Part shown: piece after piece, positions 31,793 through 44,469 of the stretch | How positions within the stretch are numbered: position 1 is the stretch's first letter | How the letters are laid out: the number at the start of each line of letters is the position of its first letter | Source of the DNA: Amborella trichopoda | Taxonomy: Eukaryota; Streptophyta; Magnoliopsida; Amborellales; Amborellaceae | DNA: 64,000 bases | Direction of reading: 5' to 3' | Assembly: GCF_000471905.2 (NCBI RefSeq) | Contig: NW_006500356.1 | Location: forward strand, 616,390 to 680,389 | Position numbers and translations under genes: made by a program | Notes under the pieces: model-generated | Database searches by the model: none | What the model saw: only the letters and a program-made list of their open reading frames with translations | What the model was told of the DNA's origin: nothing

Positions 31793-33213
31793 TTATGGCT
31801 GGACCGAGACCAGCTCCTCTGAGTTAGAACCCCCAAAGGCAGCATCAGAACTTGGACCTTGAATTAGCAACATTGGTGCCTCCATCTCTTCAGGAGGCAA
31901 AGGCCCCTCTTCAGCAGGAGGCAGAGCTTCCAACTCTTCAACAGGAGGCAGAGGCACCACTTCAGCAGGAGGCAAAGCTTCCAAAGGCTGTTCCTCAGGC
32001 ATGACCAAGACAATGGCCAAAGGATCCACCAACAAAGGATCAAACCTGGACTTGGGTTTCTTTACATTTCCTTTGGCCACCTCCTGGTGATAGGGTAACG
32101 GGTACATCTTCAGTGTATATAGAAATGCAACCAGCAACTACATAAAGCTTTGTTCACAGAGAGCAGCCGAGACCTTCCTATGAGTCATAATTCCTAGGCT
32201 CACCGTCAAAGCCGAGATCAAATCTAATACATTCCTTTTCAATTCAATCTCCTTCCAAAGGTGAAAGATAGAAATAGAAAAGACCTTTTTGTCAGCCGCG
32301 TGATAGAATGGTAGCAAAATGGCAGTCCTACAAAGAAATTCGCTGACAGACAAATCCCTTCCTATCTTGAGACTCGCAGGTACCGCCCTTCCCTCATGCA
32401 AATCGCCCAACTTAAAAAACCGTGAGACCGAGGGACCACCGTACTCGACCACACTACCAGAAATTCCTCTTAACAATAGCTCTTCCATTGACTTCAAACA
32501 CTTGATCCCATCAATCTCTTATGTAACTGCGAATTCCAAAAAACCTGCAGTTGATTCCGGAAATCTTCCCATCGGAATCCACCGCCTCGAAAATCTGGGG
32601 TTATTGAATTTCTTTGCATTTTGAAATTTGAAATTTAAAATTCTAAAACTTTCGTCCATGCCGTTTCCCCAGCAATGCCCCTCTAGCAATAGATCTGTTT
32701 TTCTTCTCCAGCAAAGTTTTCATATCCTTCTGCTGCTTGCCTAACTCATTAACCGAAAAAGTGGCAAAGTCACCTGAGATCGGAATCTCAAAGAGATCGT
32801 CCATGATACATAGGTACACTTTCTCAAGAATCAACATACCATGGACACCCCAAATCTTAACCTTAACAAATTCAAAAAAGAATCTCAATCCACATCACAG
32901 TAAATTCCAAAGTTACCTACCAACTTTTTGATAATAGAGAGGTTCCATGCAACTAACGGTAGGCCCACAGCTTGATCCAAAACGCCTTCTTTTGACGAAA
33001 TCAACCATGATCAGAAGGTTTCCACAGATCCAGAGACAGTAAACTCCCTCGAACTCTACAAAACCTATTAGATAATGCCTTACGGACATCCTCTTTTGAC
33101 TGTAATTTAAAAACAATCTCGCTTGGACCAATATACGATAACTTCCATCCCGTGAGAGCCCAATTAGCAAGACCAAAAAAATCAGCAATAGGAGGAGAAA
33201 AGGAACCAGTCAC
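31793..33213 (-). pseudogene. LINE ORF1 (DUF4283-like) with Pro/Glu-rich repeats
   Basis: The first frame (33213-33001) has GWKLSYIGPSEIVFKLQSKEDVRKAL and RGSLLSLDLWKPS, resembling the DUF4283 nucleic-acid-binding domain of plant LINE ORF1. The last frame (32137-31793) contains four or five degenerate repeats of ALPPAEEGPLPPEE, mirrored as a DNA repeat at about 31880-31990. Between them the coding sequence is frameshifted. Confidence 0.65.
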
Positions 33214-33471
33214 AAAAAGACTAGATTTGATATCAAATTGTTCCTATTCTGACTGATCAACTACAACAATCGGAGAAACAGGACCCACAGAAGTTCATAT
33301 GCATTGGTTTAGGAACATCAATATAGGGCCCATTTTGGTGGACCGAATTGATTAAATCATAAATAAGAATGGGAATTATTTACACAGCTTCTGCCTCCCC
33401 TTAAAGGGCTTTAGGTATTGTGTTTCACCTAAATTGATCATGCACATTCTCTTGTACCCAGCCAATAAGAA

Positions 33472-34000
33472 TGTTAGAAAACAATAAAAAATAACTAGAA
33501 AATTATTTTTAAAGGAGAGAAAAATACAGTGAATATAAGTGGTGTTGTGATAGAAAATCACCGGGGTTTTCTCATTATTCAAGGGTAATTTGGTAATTGT
33601 GAAAAAGCACTTTAAGTGTACGAGTAGATCGCACGAGAGATTCAGGGGTTTTGTTGGGTAAACCCTTATACCCTTGTATTGGGCCAGATTTTTTAGGGTT
33701 TTCTTTGTAGCAATGGAGTTGGTGTAACAACAAAACGAGTCGATTGATGATATTTTTATATTGAGAAAAACTTAATTTGAGCTTTCCTTTGCCATTGTAA
33801 AGCAATCTCTAAAATCCATGAAAATTGGAATTTCCTTTATTGATCATGAACTCATCTTCACTGGTTGTCCATGGATGCAACCCGATTTAGGGTAAACCAG
33901 GTATATTTGTGCGTTGATGATGATTACCTTATTATTTGTAGTGTGCACTTGTATCTTTTGATATTTTATTTTATTTCTCTTGATTTTATCATATTTTTTT
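33472..34000 (+). mobile_element. Possible decayed LTR fragment
   Basis: TGTTAGAAAACAATAAAAAA could be an LTR start. The later GGTTGTCCATGGATGCAACC, then GGGTAAACCAGGTATATTTG, is similar in layout to the last part of Copia LTRs, where a GTGGACGTAG-type phrase precedes AACCACGTAAAT. No partner LTR, primer site or target duplication was found, so this is tentative. Confidence 0.35.
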
Positions 34001-34725
34001 CAAATTTATTATACCATATAAAGTTCTTGGGCGTTTGGATTTCTTAAAAATGATTTGCCTATTATAGGTGAGTTGGTTTCCAAATATTGGATTTATTTTA
34101 TGAACTAGAAAAAACATCATTAGGTCGAGGCCAGTGGAGGTTTGCTTAAAACTTAAATTTTGTAGTTTGTCGCATCATACTGGAAATGCACAACTTACAC
34201 ACATGGAGTTCAAAATAATCATTTTCTTGTGTTTTCTTGAGTACCTTTTCATAAGCTACAGTCCAAGAGTGGTAAATTTTGCGTGAAACAAATATTCTTA
34301 AGGCCCCAAAAATAGGGGACGGCAGATCACTAGCGACTTGCCCTTGGACCGATGGACCATAAGTTTTTTCTTGAATAAATGAATTGTAAATTCTCAGTGT
34401 CTAAATTTAAATTACACCAATAAGGCCGAATCACCGATATTTTAAAAATCCACTTAAAAAGTTCATTGTGTTCGTATTTATTTAGACTAGACTTCCCAAT
34501 CAATTTTTTTTTTCATTTTTTACCCCAAAACATACTTTCTTAGCAAATACCCCCAACCCAAAAATAAAAAAAAATAAAAAAAGTTAAACTACCCTCCCAT
34601 ACGTTTACCCAAGCCTCTCTCATCTTTCCCATGAAAAGGCGGTATGCATTCTTAGGGTAGTCCAGCAGTGTAATGTCGGTCTAGTAAATAACAGTGGCAG
34701 TCCGGCAGTACAAGTGGCGAGATGA
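34001..34725. other. Intergenic DNA, nothing recognised
   Basis: AT-rich, with poly(T) and A-rich stretches near 34505-34590. No exon or element end was identified. Confidence 0.4.
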
Positions 34726-34880
34726 CACTGACAAAGAATGGTCGGGTAATAGGCCCATGTGGTCCGGTACTGCCAAAGAGCGGTCCGACAATAGGCCCAT
34801 GCGTCTAGCAAGAGGCCCATGCTGTCCGGCAACAAGCCCATGCGGTCCAGCAACACACCCAAAGTGCGGTCCATCACTTT
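34726..34880. repeat. GC-rich degenerate minisatellite, about 20-bp unit
   Basis: Five to six units around GGCCCATGCGGTCCGGCAAC, with insertions in two of them, stand out as a GC-rich island in AT-rich DNA. Frames on both strands through this block reflect the repeat and are not treated as genes. Confidence 0.7.
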
Positions 34881-37127
34881 TTTTAGTTTGACCAGGTTCA
34901 GCAATGTCAAATAGCGGCCCAGGAGCCCATGCAAGCCTACGTGAATATCCGGCCAAAATTAAATTTTTATGGGTGAGTTTACGGCATTTCAATTGCCGTA
35001 TGAAATGTTGTGATTGGATGATGCTAGGTTCAATCAAAGTCATTGAAAGGTGCTAGTGCACCCTTCAAGTGTCTGTATGATATGGATGATATAAAGTCCC
35101 TTACTAGAGTAATTATCTACATTTGAACTGTTGTAATAAATTAAATACAATGAATTAATTGGAGATAAAAGTTATCAACCAAGCAATCCGTATAGTGATT
35201 AAAAAATGAAACATTAGATTTAAATTTGAGATTGTATATTATAATAGTATTTACCTTTGATACAATAAAGGCACATTCACTCTTAGTATATCAAATCTAA
35301 CACCTTGATATGTGTCTACAAAGTTTACGGAATTTTTGTTTAAACTTTGAGCTTGGTCAATAAGATGCCCTTATCCGCTCAATTTTTAAGTTAACAGCTA
35401 AAAGTGATTGGAAAGTCCTTGCCTGAAAATATAGATGGAGTTATTGTGGAGCACATGTACCATGCTCCCAAAGGGGTGTAATGTATACGTATTCCCTTGA
35501 GTAAGAGACCTACTTGGAAGGATTTTTTAAATGTCCAATTTTGGGAACCACCTAAGAGTCTTTAAATAATTATCTTTTAGAAAAGAAATTTTGAATTTTA
35601 AGTTTTCCTATATGAATTCGGTGGAGTATGTCTTTTATTTACTCTTTTTTTTTTTCTAAAGTCTGTTCAATCTTGACATATTTACTTTTTCAAGTTCTTG
35701 GAGAAAAATTCAGAAATTTCTTTTTTTTAAAGATAGCCTATGGAAATAATATGTTACATCTCCAAAATTTGAGGTCTGAAATTGCTCCTTGATTAGGCTT
35801 TATACGAGGGAGACCATATGTTCCTACGGGAGTCAAAAACCTTCAGGCTTGTGGTGTGGTTGTGGAAGTTTAAGTTAAAGAAAAATGCAGTCAAATTATG
35901 AAACCGTAAAAGTCACCTGGATAACATGATTATGATTCTTGTGGAACATTTCACCCGGCACATATAGGGGAGAGAGAGAAAGAGTGCTATTTTTGGTTTT
36001 TCAATAACCAAAATCAAGGCTATTTCGGTTTTTGAAAAACAAAAAATGGGTAGTTTCATTTTTTTACAAAATTTGTTATAAAGTTAAAAAAACTAATATA
36101 TGTGTAATAATAGAAAGTTTTAGATATTTTCATAATAACATAAACTACAAATAATTATGTAATTTTCCCTTATTTTAACTTGTTCCTAGGTATTTCTTGA
36201 GTTTGAGCCACTCGTGTGCTTTGCCACTCATGTGCTTTGGCCATGGTTAAGCTACTTTGAAGTTTTGGTCGCTATTTTGAAGTTTGGGCATTTAAAAACC
36301 ACCCACACATGGATATGTGTTTCTTTCTTGTAAATGTTGGCCACATCGCCCAAAAAATAATAGAAAAGAAATCCGCACTGAAAATGAAACAAAGAATCAT
36401 GTCAAGTCTAGTTTTTGTGAGCACTTAACTCACAATTCCGGGACAGGTGAGTTTGATGGGACAAACAAGGAGGCCAAGGTTGTGATAAACGTTTTGAAAA
36501 AAATGTATCTATATTATATATAAATGTATATGATACAATCAGTTGCAATTTTACAACAATATTAAGTGTAATTTCACTAGTATGAGGTTTGCAAAGTTGG
36601 ATTGTAGCCTTTTTTACCAAACACCTTGTAGGTTTCTTTTTTTTCTTTTTTCCCCCTAATTTACCCCAAAGTTCAAAAATCATAACATTTGATATTCTTT
36701 ATTTTTTTTTTCCTGTTTTTTTTTTTTTTGTTGGGGACGTAGGGTCCAATATTTAACACCTTGGATTGCTCTCTATAAAGGGTGTTTGAGACTTCAAATA
36801 TTGCTCCGTGACCACTTCGCCCAAAACAACTTAAAAAAGTTTTAACATAATATGGTTCGAGATGTTGAACCTTGGACTGCTAACATTTAGAACTTAACTC
36901 AGTTGCTCAAGATGTATCCGTGTGAAAGCAAGCGGTTCGGGATTATAAACCTGGACCGTTTCTTTCACAAAAAATATCTAATTTGCAAGCCCGTGTGCCC
37001 TATATTTAGGTTAGTTGATGTTTTGAACATGGGACTTCCCCATATATGCCTTCCCCACCATCCTGAAAGCCCTTCGGCTCCAAAAAAAAAAAAAAATTGA
37101 TGCATGGCTGCATGAAGTTATCATACT
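34881..37127. other. AT-rich intergenic DNA with a repeat shared with about 57180-57560
   Basis: 35440-35830 and 57180-57480 share an ordered series of phrases (CTTGGAAGGATTTTT or TTGGGAAGATTTTT, TTTTAAGTTTTC, TCAATCTTGA, GCCTATGGAA or GCCTATAGAGAA), suggesting two diverged copies of one repeat. Poly(T) runs occur at 36645-36730. No gene was recognised. Confidence 0.4.
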
Positions 37128-37146
37128 TATTGTATGATTTTGTGTT

Positions 37147-37495
37147 AAGTTGTGCACTCTTGTGTATGATATCAACAAAATTGATGAGTCCTACATGAGA
37201 GTAACAATTGAAGGAGACTCCCTCAACGTCATCAACTGGTGATGATATACTTTTTCCACCCCTTGACAATGGGTCCCTATTTGGGATTATATTGATAGGG
37301 GCTTTCGAGGTAAGGAGGTGTCTTTTTTACATGTTACAGACAATGAAATGGAAGTGCTGACGCTATTTTCAAGGGTGTAGTGGTGTAATGTTTTGCTGCT
37401 CACTTTTTCCTTGTCTTTTTTTTCTTTTTTTTTTTTGTTGCTTCTCTGTAATTTTTCGAATGAAAAGCTATTGTTAATTGTTCAAAGAAAAATAA
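37147..37495 (+). mobile_element. 5'-truncated LINE with perfect 19-bp target duplication
   Basis: Identical 19-mers TATTGTATGATTTTGTGTT flank the insert at 37128-37146 and 37496-37514. The insert begins within the RNase H domain (VTIEGDSLNVINW at about 37200-37242, later GSADAIFKGV) and ends with TTTTTCGAATGAAAAGCTAT, then an A-rich tail (AAAGAAAAATAA). These are the hallmarks of target-primed reverse transcription: variable 5' truncation, A-rich 3' end and a long target duplication. It relates to the RNase H end of the LINE at 27821-33300 and is coding-dead. Confidence 0.88.
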
Positions 37496-37514
37496 TATTG
37501 TATGATTTTGTGTT

Positions 37515-38970
37515 TGCAAAAATCCTTGAAACTTTGCATAACCGTGGCTTTTCTATGCTAGATGTCATGTTTCTTTCTTGTCACTGCATGTTGTCATCAA
37601 TGCATGAACTTTGCCCATACATCTCATCAATGTACCTGCCAGTGTTTAAAAATTACGTCGCGGGCGGATTCTCCATCCAAAAGACCGGTCTAGATAGGTG
37701 GGTTTACAATTTAGATCGGCGATCAGACTAAGTAAATCGGCCAACAAAAAATTTTAAAAAAATAGAGATCAAAATAAAAAATTAGAAAAAAATTTAAAAA
37801 ATAAAACGTTTGGGGGGGAGAGGGCGGGGGGAATTAGCTAACTGTATCAAAGAACTGGCCGGTTCTAAGGGAGAACCAGCTAGTTCTTGATATATGATGG
37901 AAACTATTACGTATTCGATAATCAGATCTGGTAACCAGAATGGAAAAGTGACTTGATCACGAGCTAAGTAGGAAAATTCACGATTCTTTCCCTTGTTCTT
38001 ACTCTTACCTATTTACTATTACCTATTTTGGTAGATTTGTAATATGAAAGAAGGTAAGGGGAAGAGAGAGAAACAGTTTCTTCGATGGAAACTAACCTCT
38101 AATGCAATATATTAATGGGATAAAAAATATGCCCCACACCATCGACTACAACACTTTTATTAATGCCCTTCCCATTTTCAACTTTCCTCCTTTTGTTTTA
38201 ACACTCAGTCTTCTCATACTCCCTAAACACCAAGACTCTTAACAACATTCTACTGACTTATTACTCACACCACCTAAAAACTGGAACTCATTCAACTTCC
38301 TTCCGCTATTTTAGCACTCATTCAGCTCATACTCCCTAAAGACTAGGACTCTTAACAACCTTCTACTAATTTCAGTTATTCACCCTTACATGAACTCATC
38401 TACTCAAAGCCATGTTACCTTTTTACACCTTGCATACGTGATGGAGTTTATTGAGGCAAAACAAACACATAACATAAACTTGGTCCGTCTCATTAATTCT
38501 TGATCTAGGCCATTCTAATATAGATTAACATTTTTTGAAACCATGGTAATAAGAGTATGTGTGTGCTTGTGTTAGCATCTCGCTTGAGGATAATTCTTGG
38601 CAATTTTTAATAGCACTTTCAACCTCGGTCGCGTATATTATGCTCCCCACAAGCAACAAAGAACTACTTTGATTTTTTCGCAATGAAATGTGGGGATAAT
38701 TTTGATAACCAAGGGATGATTAAGAAAAATTAAAATTTTATTGTTAAACAATTAGATCTAACCATAACAGAACATACAGTTTTTATTCAATCTCCTTGCG
38801 TTGTTTTTATCGTTTAACTGGGCCTCTTAGGTGGTTCAAAATACTAAAATACCCCCAATTTTTTGTGTACCTTACCTTGATGTAATTTGTATATTTTTAG
38901 TATATTTTTTAAAGAGATACATGATTGACATGAAAATTAAGAAATAAGTTCTCTAATGTGGATTGGGATG
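37515..38970. other. Intergenic DNA with a GC-rich patch resembling a hAT-type end
   Basis: 37636-37740 begins CAGTGTTTAAAAATTACGTC and is GC-rich with GATC words, like one end of a hAT-type element, but no opposing end was found. 38170-38350 holds two similar phrases (CTCATACTCCCTAAACACCA and CTCATACTCCCTAAAGACTA) about 110 bp apart. No gene was recognised. Confidence 0.4.
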
Positions 38971-38978
38971 GTTTGACC

Positions 38979-39524
38979 CAGTGTTCGCAAAATCGAACCG
39001 GAACGGTTAACCAGACATAGGCCTTGAAGTGGTTTAACCGGCCTAACCGGTAAACTAGCCAATTCAACCGCTCTAACCGGGCAAGTCTAGGGCAGTCAAA
39101 AAAGTGTTGAAAAAAATAAAAATAAAAATACAAAAAAAAACTACTAAAATATGAAAAGCATATAAAGAATAATTAAAACAAAATAGATTCAAATGAAGTT
39201 GAAAATTAATGAAAAAATATGGATTTTAACCTATTTTATATTTTCCAACAGGCTACTTTTAAAATTTTCTAAAAAAGGTGGGAAAATATAAAAGTGAGTA
39301 TTAATGACCAAGACAATTTTTAATTTTTACCATAATGTAAAGAATATTTAAAAGTGCATAGCAAATCAAATTCCTTATTTTTGAGAATTTATATATATAT
39401 TTTTTATTTTATTTTTTTAAATACTGTTTGATCACCCTAACTACCCAAAAGCGGAACCGGCCATTGGGCAGTTCCAATCTAATTGGGCAGTTAGCGGTTA
39501 GATTGGGCGATTTTGCGAACAATG
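38979..39524. mobile_element. hAT-type miniature element with perfect 8-bp target duplication
   Basis: The 546-bp element begins CAGTGTTCGCAAAATCG and its inverted right end reads CATTGTTCGCAAAATCG (one mismatch in 17). The octamer GTTTGACC lies directly outside both ends (38971-38978 and 39525-39532). TIRs starting CA(G/T)TG and an 8-bp duplication fit the hAT superfamily. The interior has AACCGG/GGTTAACC-rich ends around an AT-rich middle and no coding frame. The preserved duplication suggests a fairly recent insertion. Confidence 0.88.
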
Positions 39525-39532
39525 GTTTGACC

Positions 39533-39992
39533 CCGTTGGGTCTTAATTTCAGGAGAAACAAACATAGGGCTCGTAACTAATATGAATTTATCGTTAAAAA
39601 CATAGACATTCTTCCATTAAGCTTGGACAAAGAAAAAAAATAACCGGACAGGACAATAGAAGAACTTAGCACCTAAATCTATTAACACTTGTGCTAGAAA
39701 GAGAGATGCAAAGAATCCCCAATATCTACACCAAAAAAAAAAAAGAAGTTGAAAAAAAGAAAAAAATTGCAAATCATCGATCAAGATAACCATACCCTGG
39801 ACGAAACATCCCAACAAAAGAAAACCACTAAAATAAGAATTTATTCGATTAAACTACGATTCCCCATCGGTTTTGCTTTGAAAGGCAATAAACCCAAAAG
39901 TTCTTGAAATTTTAATAGTCACTCAAAATTGAAGATAATGGTGCGGATATGAGTAGATTTGATCCAATTTTAGCAGTGTTTATGATCTACAT
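39533..39992. other. Intergenic DNA, nothing recognised
   Basis: AT-rich spacer between the hAT-type element and the Copia element. The minus-strand frame at 39617-39817 is driven by poly(A) runs. Confidence 0.4.
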
Positions 39993-40174
39993 CGTTACAT
40001 TTTTTGAGAATCGATCTATATTTTTCATTGACCCATAGGGGATAATTATATATTACAATTACATGCCAAATATAATCCATTGATTATGGGGATTTTACAG
40101 GATATATGTTATTCTTAGTTATAAATCTCAGTGTTATAGGGATTTACAATTTGAAATAATAAAACCGTTTAACA
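39993..40174 (-). repeat. 3' LTR of the Copia element
   Basis: Shares with 44823-45004 long identical stretches such as GATAATTATATATTACAATT and GGGATTTACAATTTGAAATA. The end near 40174 reads TGTTAAACGG in element sense. Confidence 0.85.
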
Positions 40175-43100
40175 CTCCCTATCAAGTTGGAGCATAAATA
40201 TCGAGAACACCCAACTTACGAATCAAAGAATTGAATTGGTTGCGGCCAAGAGCTTTAGTGAATACATCAACAAGTTGCCGCATTGTTGGAATGTAGGAGG
40301 TCCGAAGAACTCCATTTTGGATCTTTTCTCGAATGTAGTGACAATCAAGCTTGATGTGTTTCATCCGTTCATGAAACACAGGATCGGTAGTAATGTATAA
40401 TGCAGCTTGATTGTCACAATAGAGAACGATAGGTGGTGAGTGAGGAACTCCTAAGTCATGCAGCATGGAGCGTAACCAGATGATTTCACAGCTGGTAGTA
40501 GCTATATCTCGTAAATTCGGCCTCGACGAAAGACCAACTAATAGTATGTTGCTTCTTGGTTTCCAACATATAAGAGAATGACCAAGAAGAGCACAATATC
40601 CAGTGGTAGAGCGGCGGGTGTTGCCCAATCAGAGTCACAAAAAACTCAAAGTTGAAGAGGGTTGTCTGAGGGAAAAAATAAACATTGTCCCGATGCAAGT
40701 TTTAAGTACCAAAAAAAGCATAGGGCTACTTCATAATGTGCCCACCGTGGTTGATTCATATACTGACTAAGGATATGATCATCATAAACGATGTCTGGTC
40801 TAGTGAGAGCCATATAAATGAGACGACCTACAAGGCGACGGTACATGGTGACGTCAGAAAGGAGTTCTCTATGATCATGATGCAGTTTGAGATTTTACTT
40901 CATGGGGAGGTGAATAGGTAGGGCAGCAAGGAGACCCATTTCTTCAATTATCTCAAGAGTATATTTGTGTTGTGAGATACATAAACCCTCTTTAGACCGT
41001 GCCACTTCAAGACCAAGGAAATATTTGAGAGGACTAAGATCTTTCAGGTGGAAGCGGCGATGGAAGGAGGATTTGAGAGACTGTGTGGCATGTGAATTGG
41101 TGCCTGTAACAATGATATTATCGACGTAAGCCAAAGTTATCAAAAAACCATCATGGCGATTGTCAGTAAATAAAGAATAATCTATTTTAGATTGGGTAAA
41201 GCCAACATCAATAAAGGCCAATGAGAACTTTGTAAACCACTGACGGGATACCTGCATGAGTCCATATATGGATTTATGTAACCGGCAAACCCTTGTCTCC
41301 CCCTGTCGAGAAAACCCCAGAGAAAGACTCATGTATACCTCTTCTTCCAAGTCACTGTGAAGAAATGCATTCTGCACATCTAATTGGTACAAAGTCCAGT
41401 TACGAACTGAAGCAATGGCTAATAAACAGCGAACAGTGACCAACTTTGCAACTAGTACAAAGGTCTCATAGTAGTCCAATCCTTCACGTTGGGTGTAACC
41501 CTTGGCAACAAGGCAGGCCTTGTAGCGTTCAACAGTATCATTAGATCGATACTTAGCTTTATATACCAACTTACATCCAATGGGAGTTTTCCCAGGAGGT
41601 AAAGCCGTAAGGGTTGAGGTATGATTCTTCTCAAGTGCTTGATGGGTAAACAAAACTTTGATAAAAGCGAGACAAGTTTTAATAAGAAATGAAATGGGAC
41701 AGGGGATGATGTGGACCTTTGGTGGAATTAGTGCCATAAGAAGATGTGGAAGCAACTCCAAGCATGGCGTGAGAGCAGTGAAAGTCTTTCAAATAAGAAG
41801 GTGGTTGAGAAGCTCGTTGAGAACATCGAATGGGTGGTATAGAGATTGGTTTTGGGACAGAAGTGGATGAGGTGTCATGGGGTTGGCCTTGATGAGGAGA
41901 AATAGGGGAATTGGGTAGGGAAGTGATGGGATCAGTGGTATTTGGGGCATCATATGAATCAAGGGGTGGAGTCATCAGGTATTAGTAAGGGTAATAATGA
42001 CAGAGGAATCAATGAAAGGGAGATTTTGATAAGGAAAAATGTTCTCATGAAATACTACATCACAAGAAGTGAAAATAGAATTGGTGGAAAGGTCAATAAG
42101 ACGGTAGCCCTTTTGAGCATGGGGATAACCAAGGAAAACACATTTATGAGCGCGATAGTCAAACTTATCTCGATTTGAAGCAATGGTAGAAGCGTAACAA
42201 AGGTAACCAAAAACTCACAAATAGGAGTAAGATGATTGTTTGTTAAATAATATTTCAAATAGGGATTTATTCGATAATAAAGGTGTTGATAACCCGTTTA
42301 TTAAATATGTGGCAATAAGAATACAATCTCCTCAAAAGGTAAGAGGAATATTAATTTGAAAGCGCAAAGCACGTATCATTTCAAGTATGTGGTGATGTTT
42401 GCATTCGGCAAGCCCATGTTGCTACAGTGTGCAAATGCAACTATATTGATGGGTGGCCTCATGTTCTTTAGAAAATGTTGAATAGTACGAGAAAGGAACT
42501 CGGATCCATTATATGCTCTTATGTGCTTAATAGTACATTGAAAATGAGTATTTACAAATGCAATAAAATATTTTAATAAGGATGGAGTCTCAAATTTGTT
42601 TTGCATAAGAAATACTCATGTGGAATGAGAAACATCATCAACAAGAGTTAAAAATAACAAGCTTCACAAGGGAAGAAGTGGAATAATATCCCCAAATATC
42701 ACAATGAATCAAATCAAAAGGTGCGATAGATAAAATAGAGCTTGAAACGAAAGGTAATCGTGTTTGTTTAGCTAAAGGACAAACATCACAATAACTAGGA
42801 TTGAAAACAGAGATCTCATCAACAGTCTTAGCTAACAAATTCAAACGAGTAGAAGAAACATGTTCTAAACGTCTACGTCATAAATCAAAACCAACTGAAA
42901 TGGACAAAAGACCAGTATGCGTCAGTGGAGAGGCTTCAAAATAGTAGAGGCCAACAAGCTGCTTACTTGTTCCAATCATCGTCTTCTGGTACAGGTCCTG
43001 AAAAATGCACATATCAAGAAAAAATGTCACTAAACAAGGATATAATGTAGTAAGTTTGATGATGGAAAGTAAATTGAATCCAAAAGAAAGTACACACGAT

Positions 43101-44469
43101 ATATGATGTAAGCAAAGTGTAGGTATTAAAAAGATAACCAATATGAGTTACCAAAGCAAATGAGTCATTTTGAAGTTTGATAGGTGTTATGTGAGAAACA
43201 TGTGTAGATGAATGAAACAAAGATGTGTCAAAAATCTTCTGATCAGAAGCACCTATGTCTACAATCCAAGTATAGAGAGGAATGGAAGATGGATAAGCTG
43301 TGGAGTTACCTGCAAAGTTGACCATTGGTTGTACATTACCTTCAGTAAGCATAGAGAGTAAGCGACGATATTGATCCTGTGTAAATTGTGAGCTACTTTG
43401 GCTTGAATTTACAGCAACGATATTTTTCTCATTTATTGTAGGCTTAGAAGATGTCCTTTTGCTCGGTTGGTGCAATCGATGACCCGGTGGATAACCATGA
43501 ATAACATAACATGTGTCAATGGTGTGGCCTACCCAATCACAATAATCACATTTGGGCCGCTGTTTGCGACGACCTTTTACTTTGTCTGTATTGTTGAAAG
43601 GATGTCGGGGTTGGCGGTTTGTAGTAGGTGTAGCGGTGTTAACTGCAAAGGCAACATCTTCTAAAGGAATTGTTTTTGTAACCACCTGCCACTGCTTTTC
43701 TTCTTGAAGAAGAAGATAATAAGCTCTATTGACATTAGGAAGCGGGTCTATGAGAAGGATCTGGCCTTGAATTGGGTAATAAGACTCATGAAGTCCCATG
43801 AGAAATTGAATTAATCTGTCATATAGTAGATAGTCAAGCAAGGCCTTAAAAGACCCACAAGAACAGGGTGGCAGAGGGGTATAAAAAGCAAGTTCTTCCC
43901 AAAAAAGATTTAAGTTTGGTATAATAAGCTGAAATGGTAGAAGAACCTTGAGAAACAATTACAATATCTCGTCGTAACTTGAAGATACGAGAAAAATGAT
44001 CTTTCAGATCATCCCACATGCCTTAAGCAGTGGTTTCATAGGAAGTACTATCAACAATATCTTTATCGATACAATTTTGGATCCATGATCGGACCATGTC
44101 ATTGCATCTTTTCCATAGAAGATGATTAGAAGAAGAGATGTGAGGTATGATTAAAGAACCATCCACAAAGGATAAGTTATTTTTGGCACTCAAAGCAGTG
44201 GTCATAGCTCGACTCCATTGTGGATAATTCTCACCTTCAAGGATGTGAGAGATAAGAATATTGCCAGGATTATCATTGTTGGTCAAATGAAAAGGGCTAG
44301 TGAAATCAATAACAGAGGAAGAAAAGCTATTACTATTGGTAATAGTGTTCCCATCGGGGATGACATTGGTGGAGTCTTCAGAAAGAAGAGGTATTTGCTA
44401 GTCCATGGCAATAACAACGAATAAGGAAATTTGACATAACTGTGTCAATGAAATACAGGTAGCAGGGAA

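Larger units (their letters stand above)
27821..33300 (-). mobile_element. Plant L1-type LINE with RNase H end, defective
   Basis: Read on the minus strand. The T run at 27821-27838 is the poly(A) tail. Successive domains are ORF1 (about 33213 to 31793), the C-terminal half of an AP-type endonuclease (KLDRFLVSMEWL...SSDHLPIML near 31420-31290), reverse transcriptase (ALGSDGFPLAFF, ISDIRPISLL, KGLCQGDPLSPFLF, and YVDD at 29929-29940), a zf-RVT-like segment (HLFLHCPFTLRIW near 28690) and RNase H (LNFDGSSFGNTGLAGIGGVL, LEGDYLNVI near 28300-28030). The N-terminal half of the endonuclease is absent between about 31793 and 31480, and the reading frames carry many frameshifts and stops, so it cannot be active. 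Flanking target duplications were not found, and the 5' limit near 33300 is approximate. Confidence 0.9.

Noticed and set aside
36845-36985. Two GGTTCGAGA/GGTTCGGGA phrases reminiscent of tRNA B boxes
   Set aside because: No matching A box, acceptor stem or anticodon arm at the right distances.
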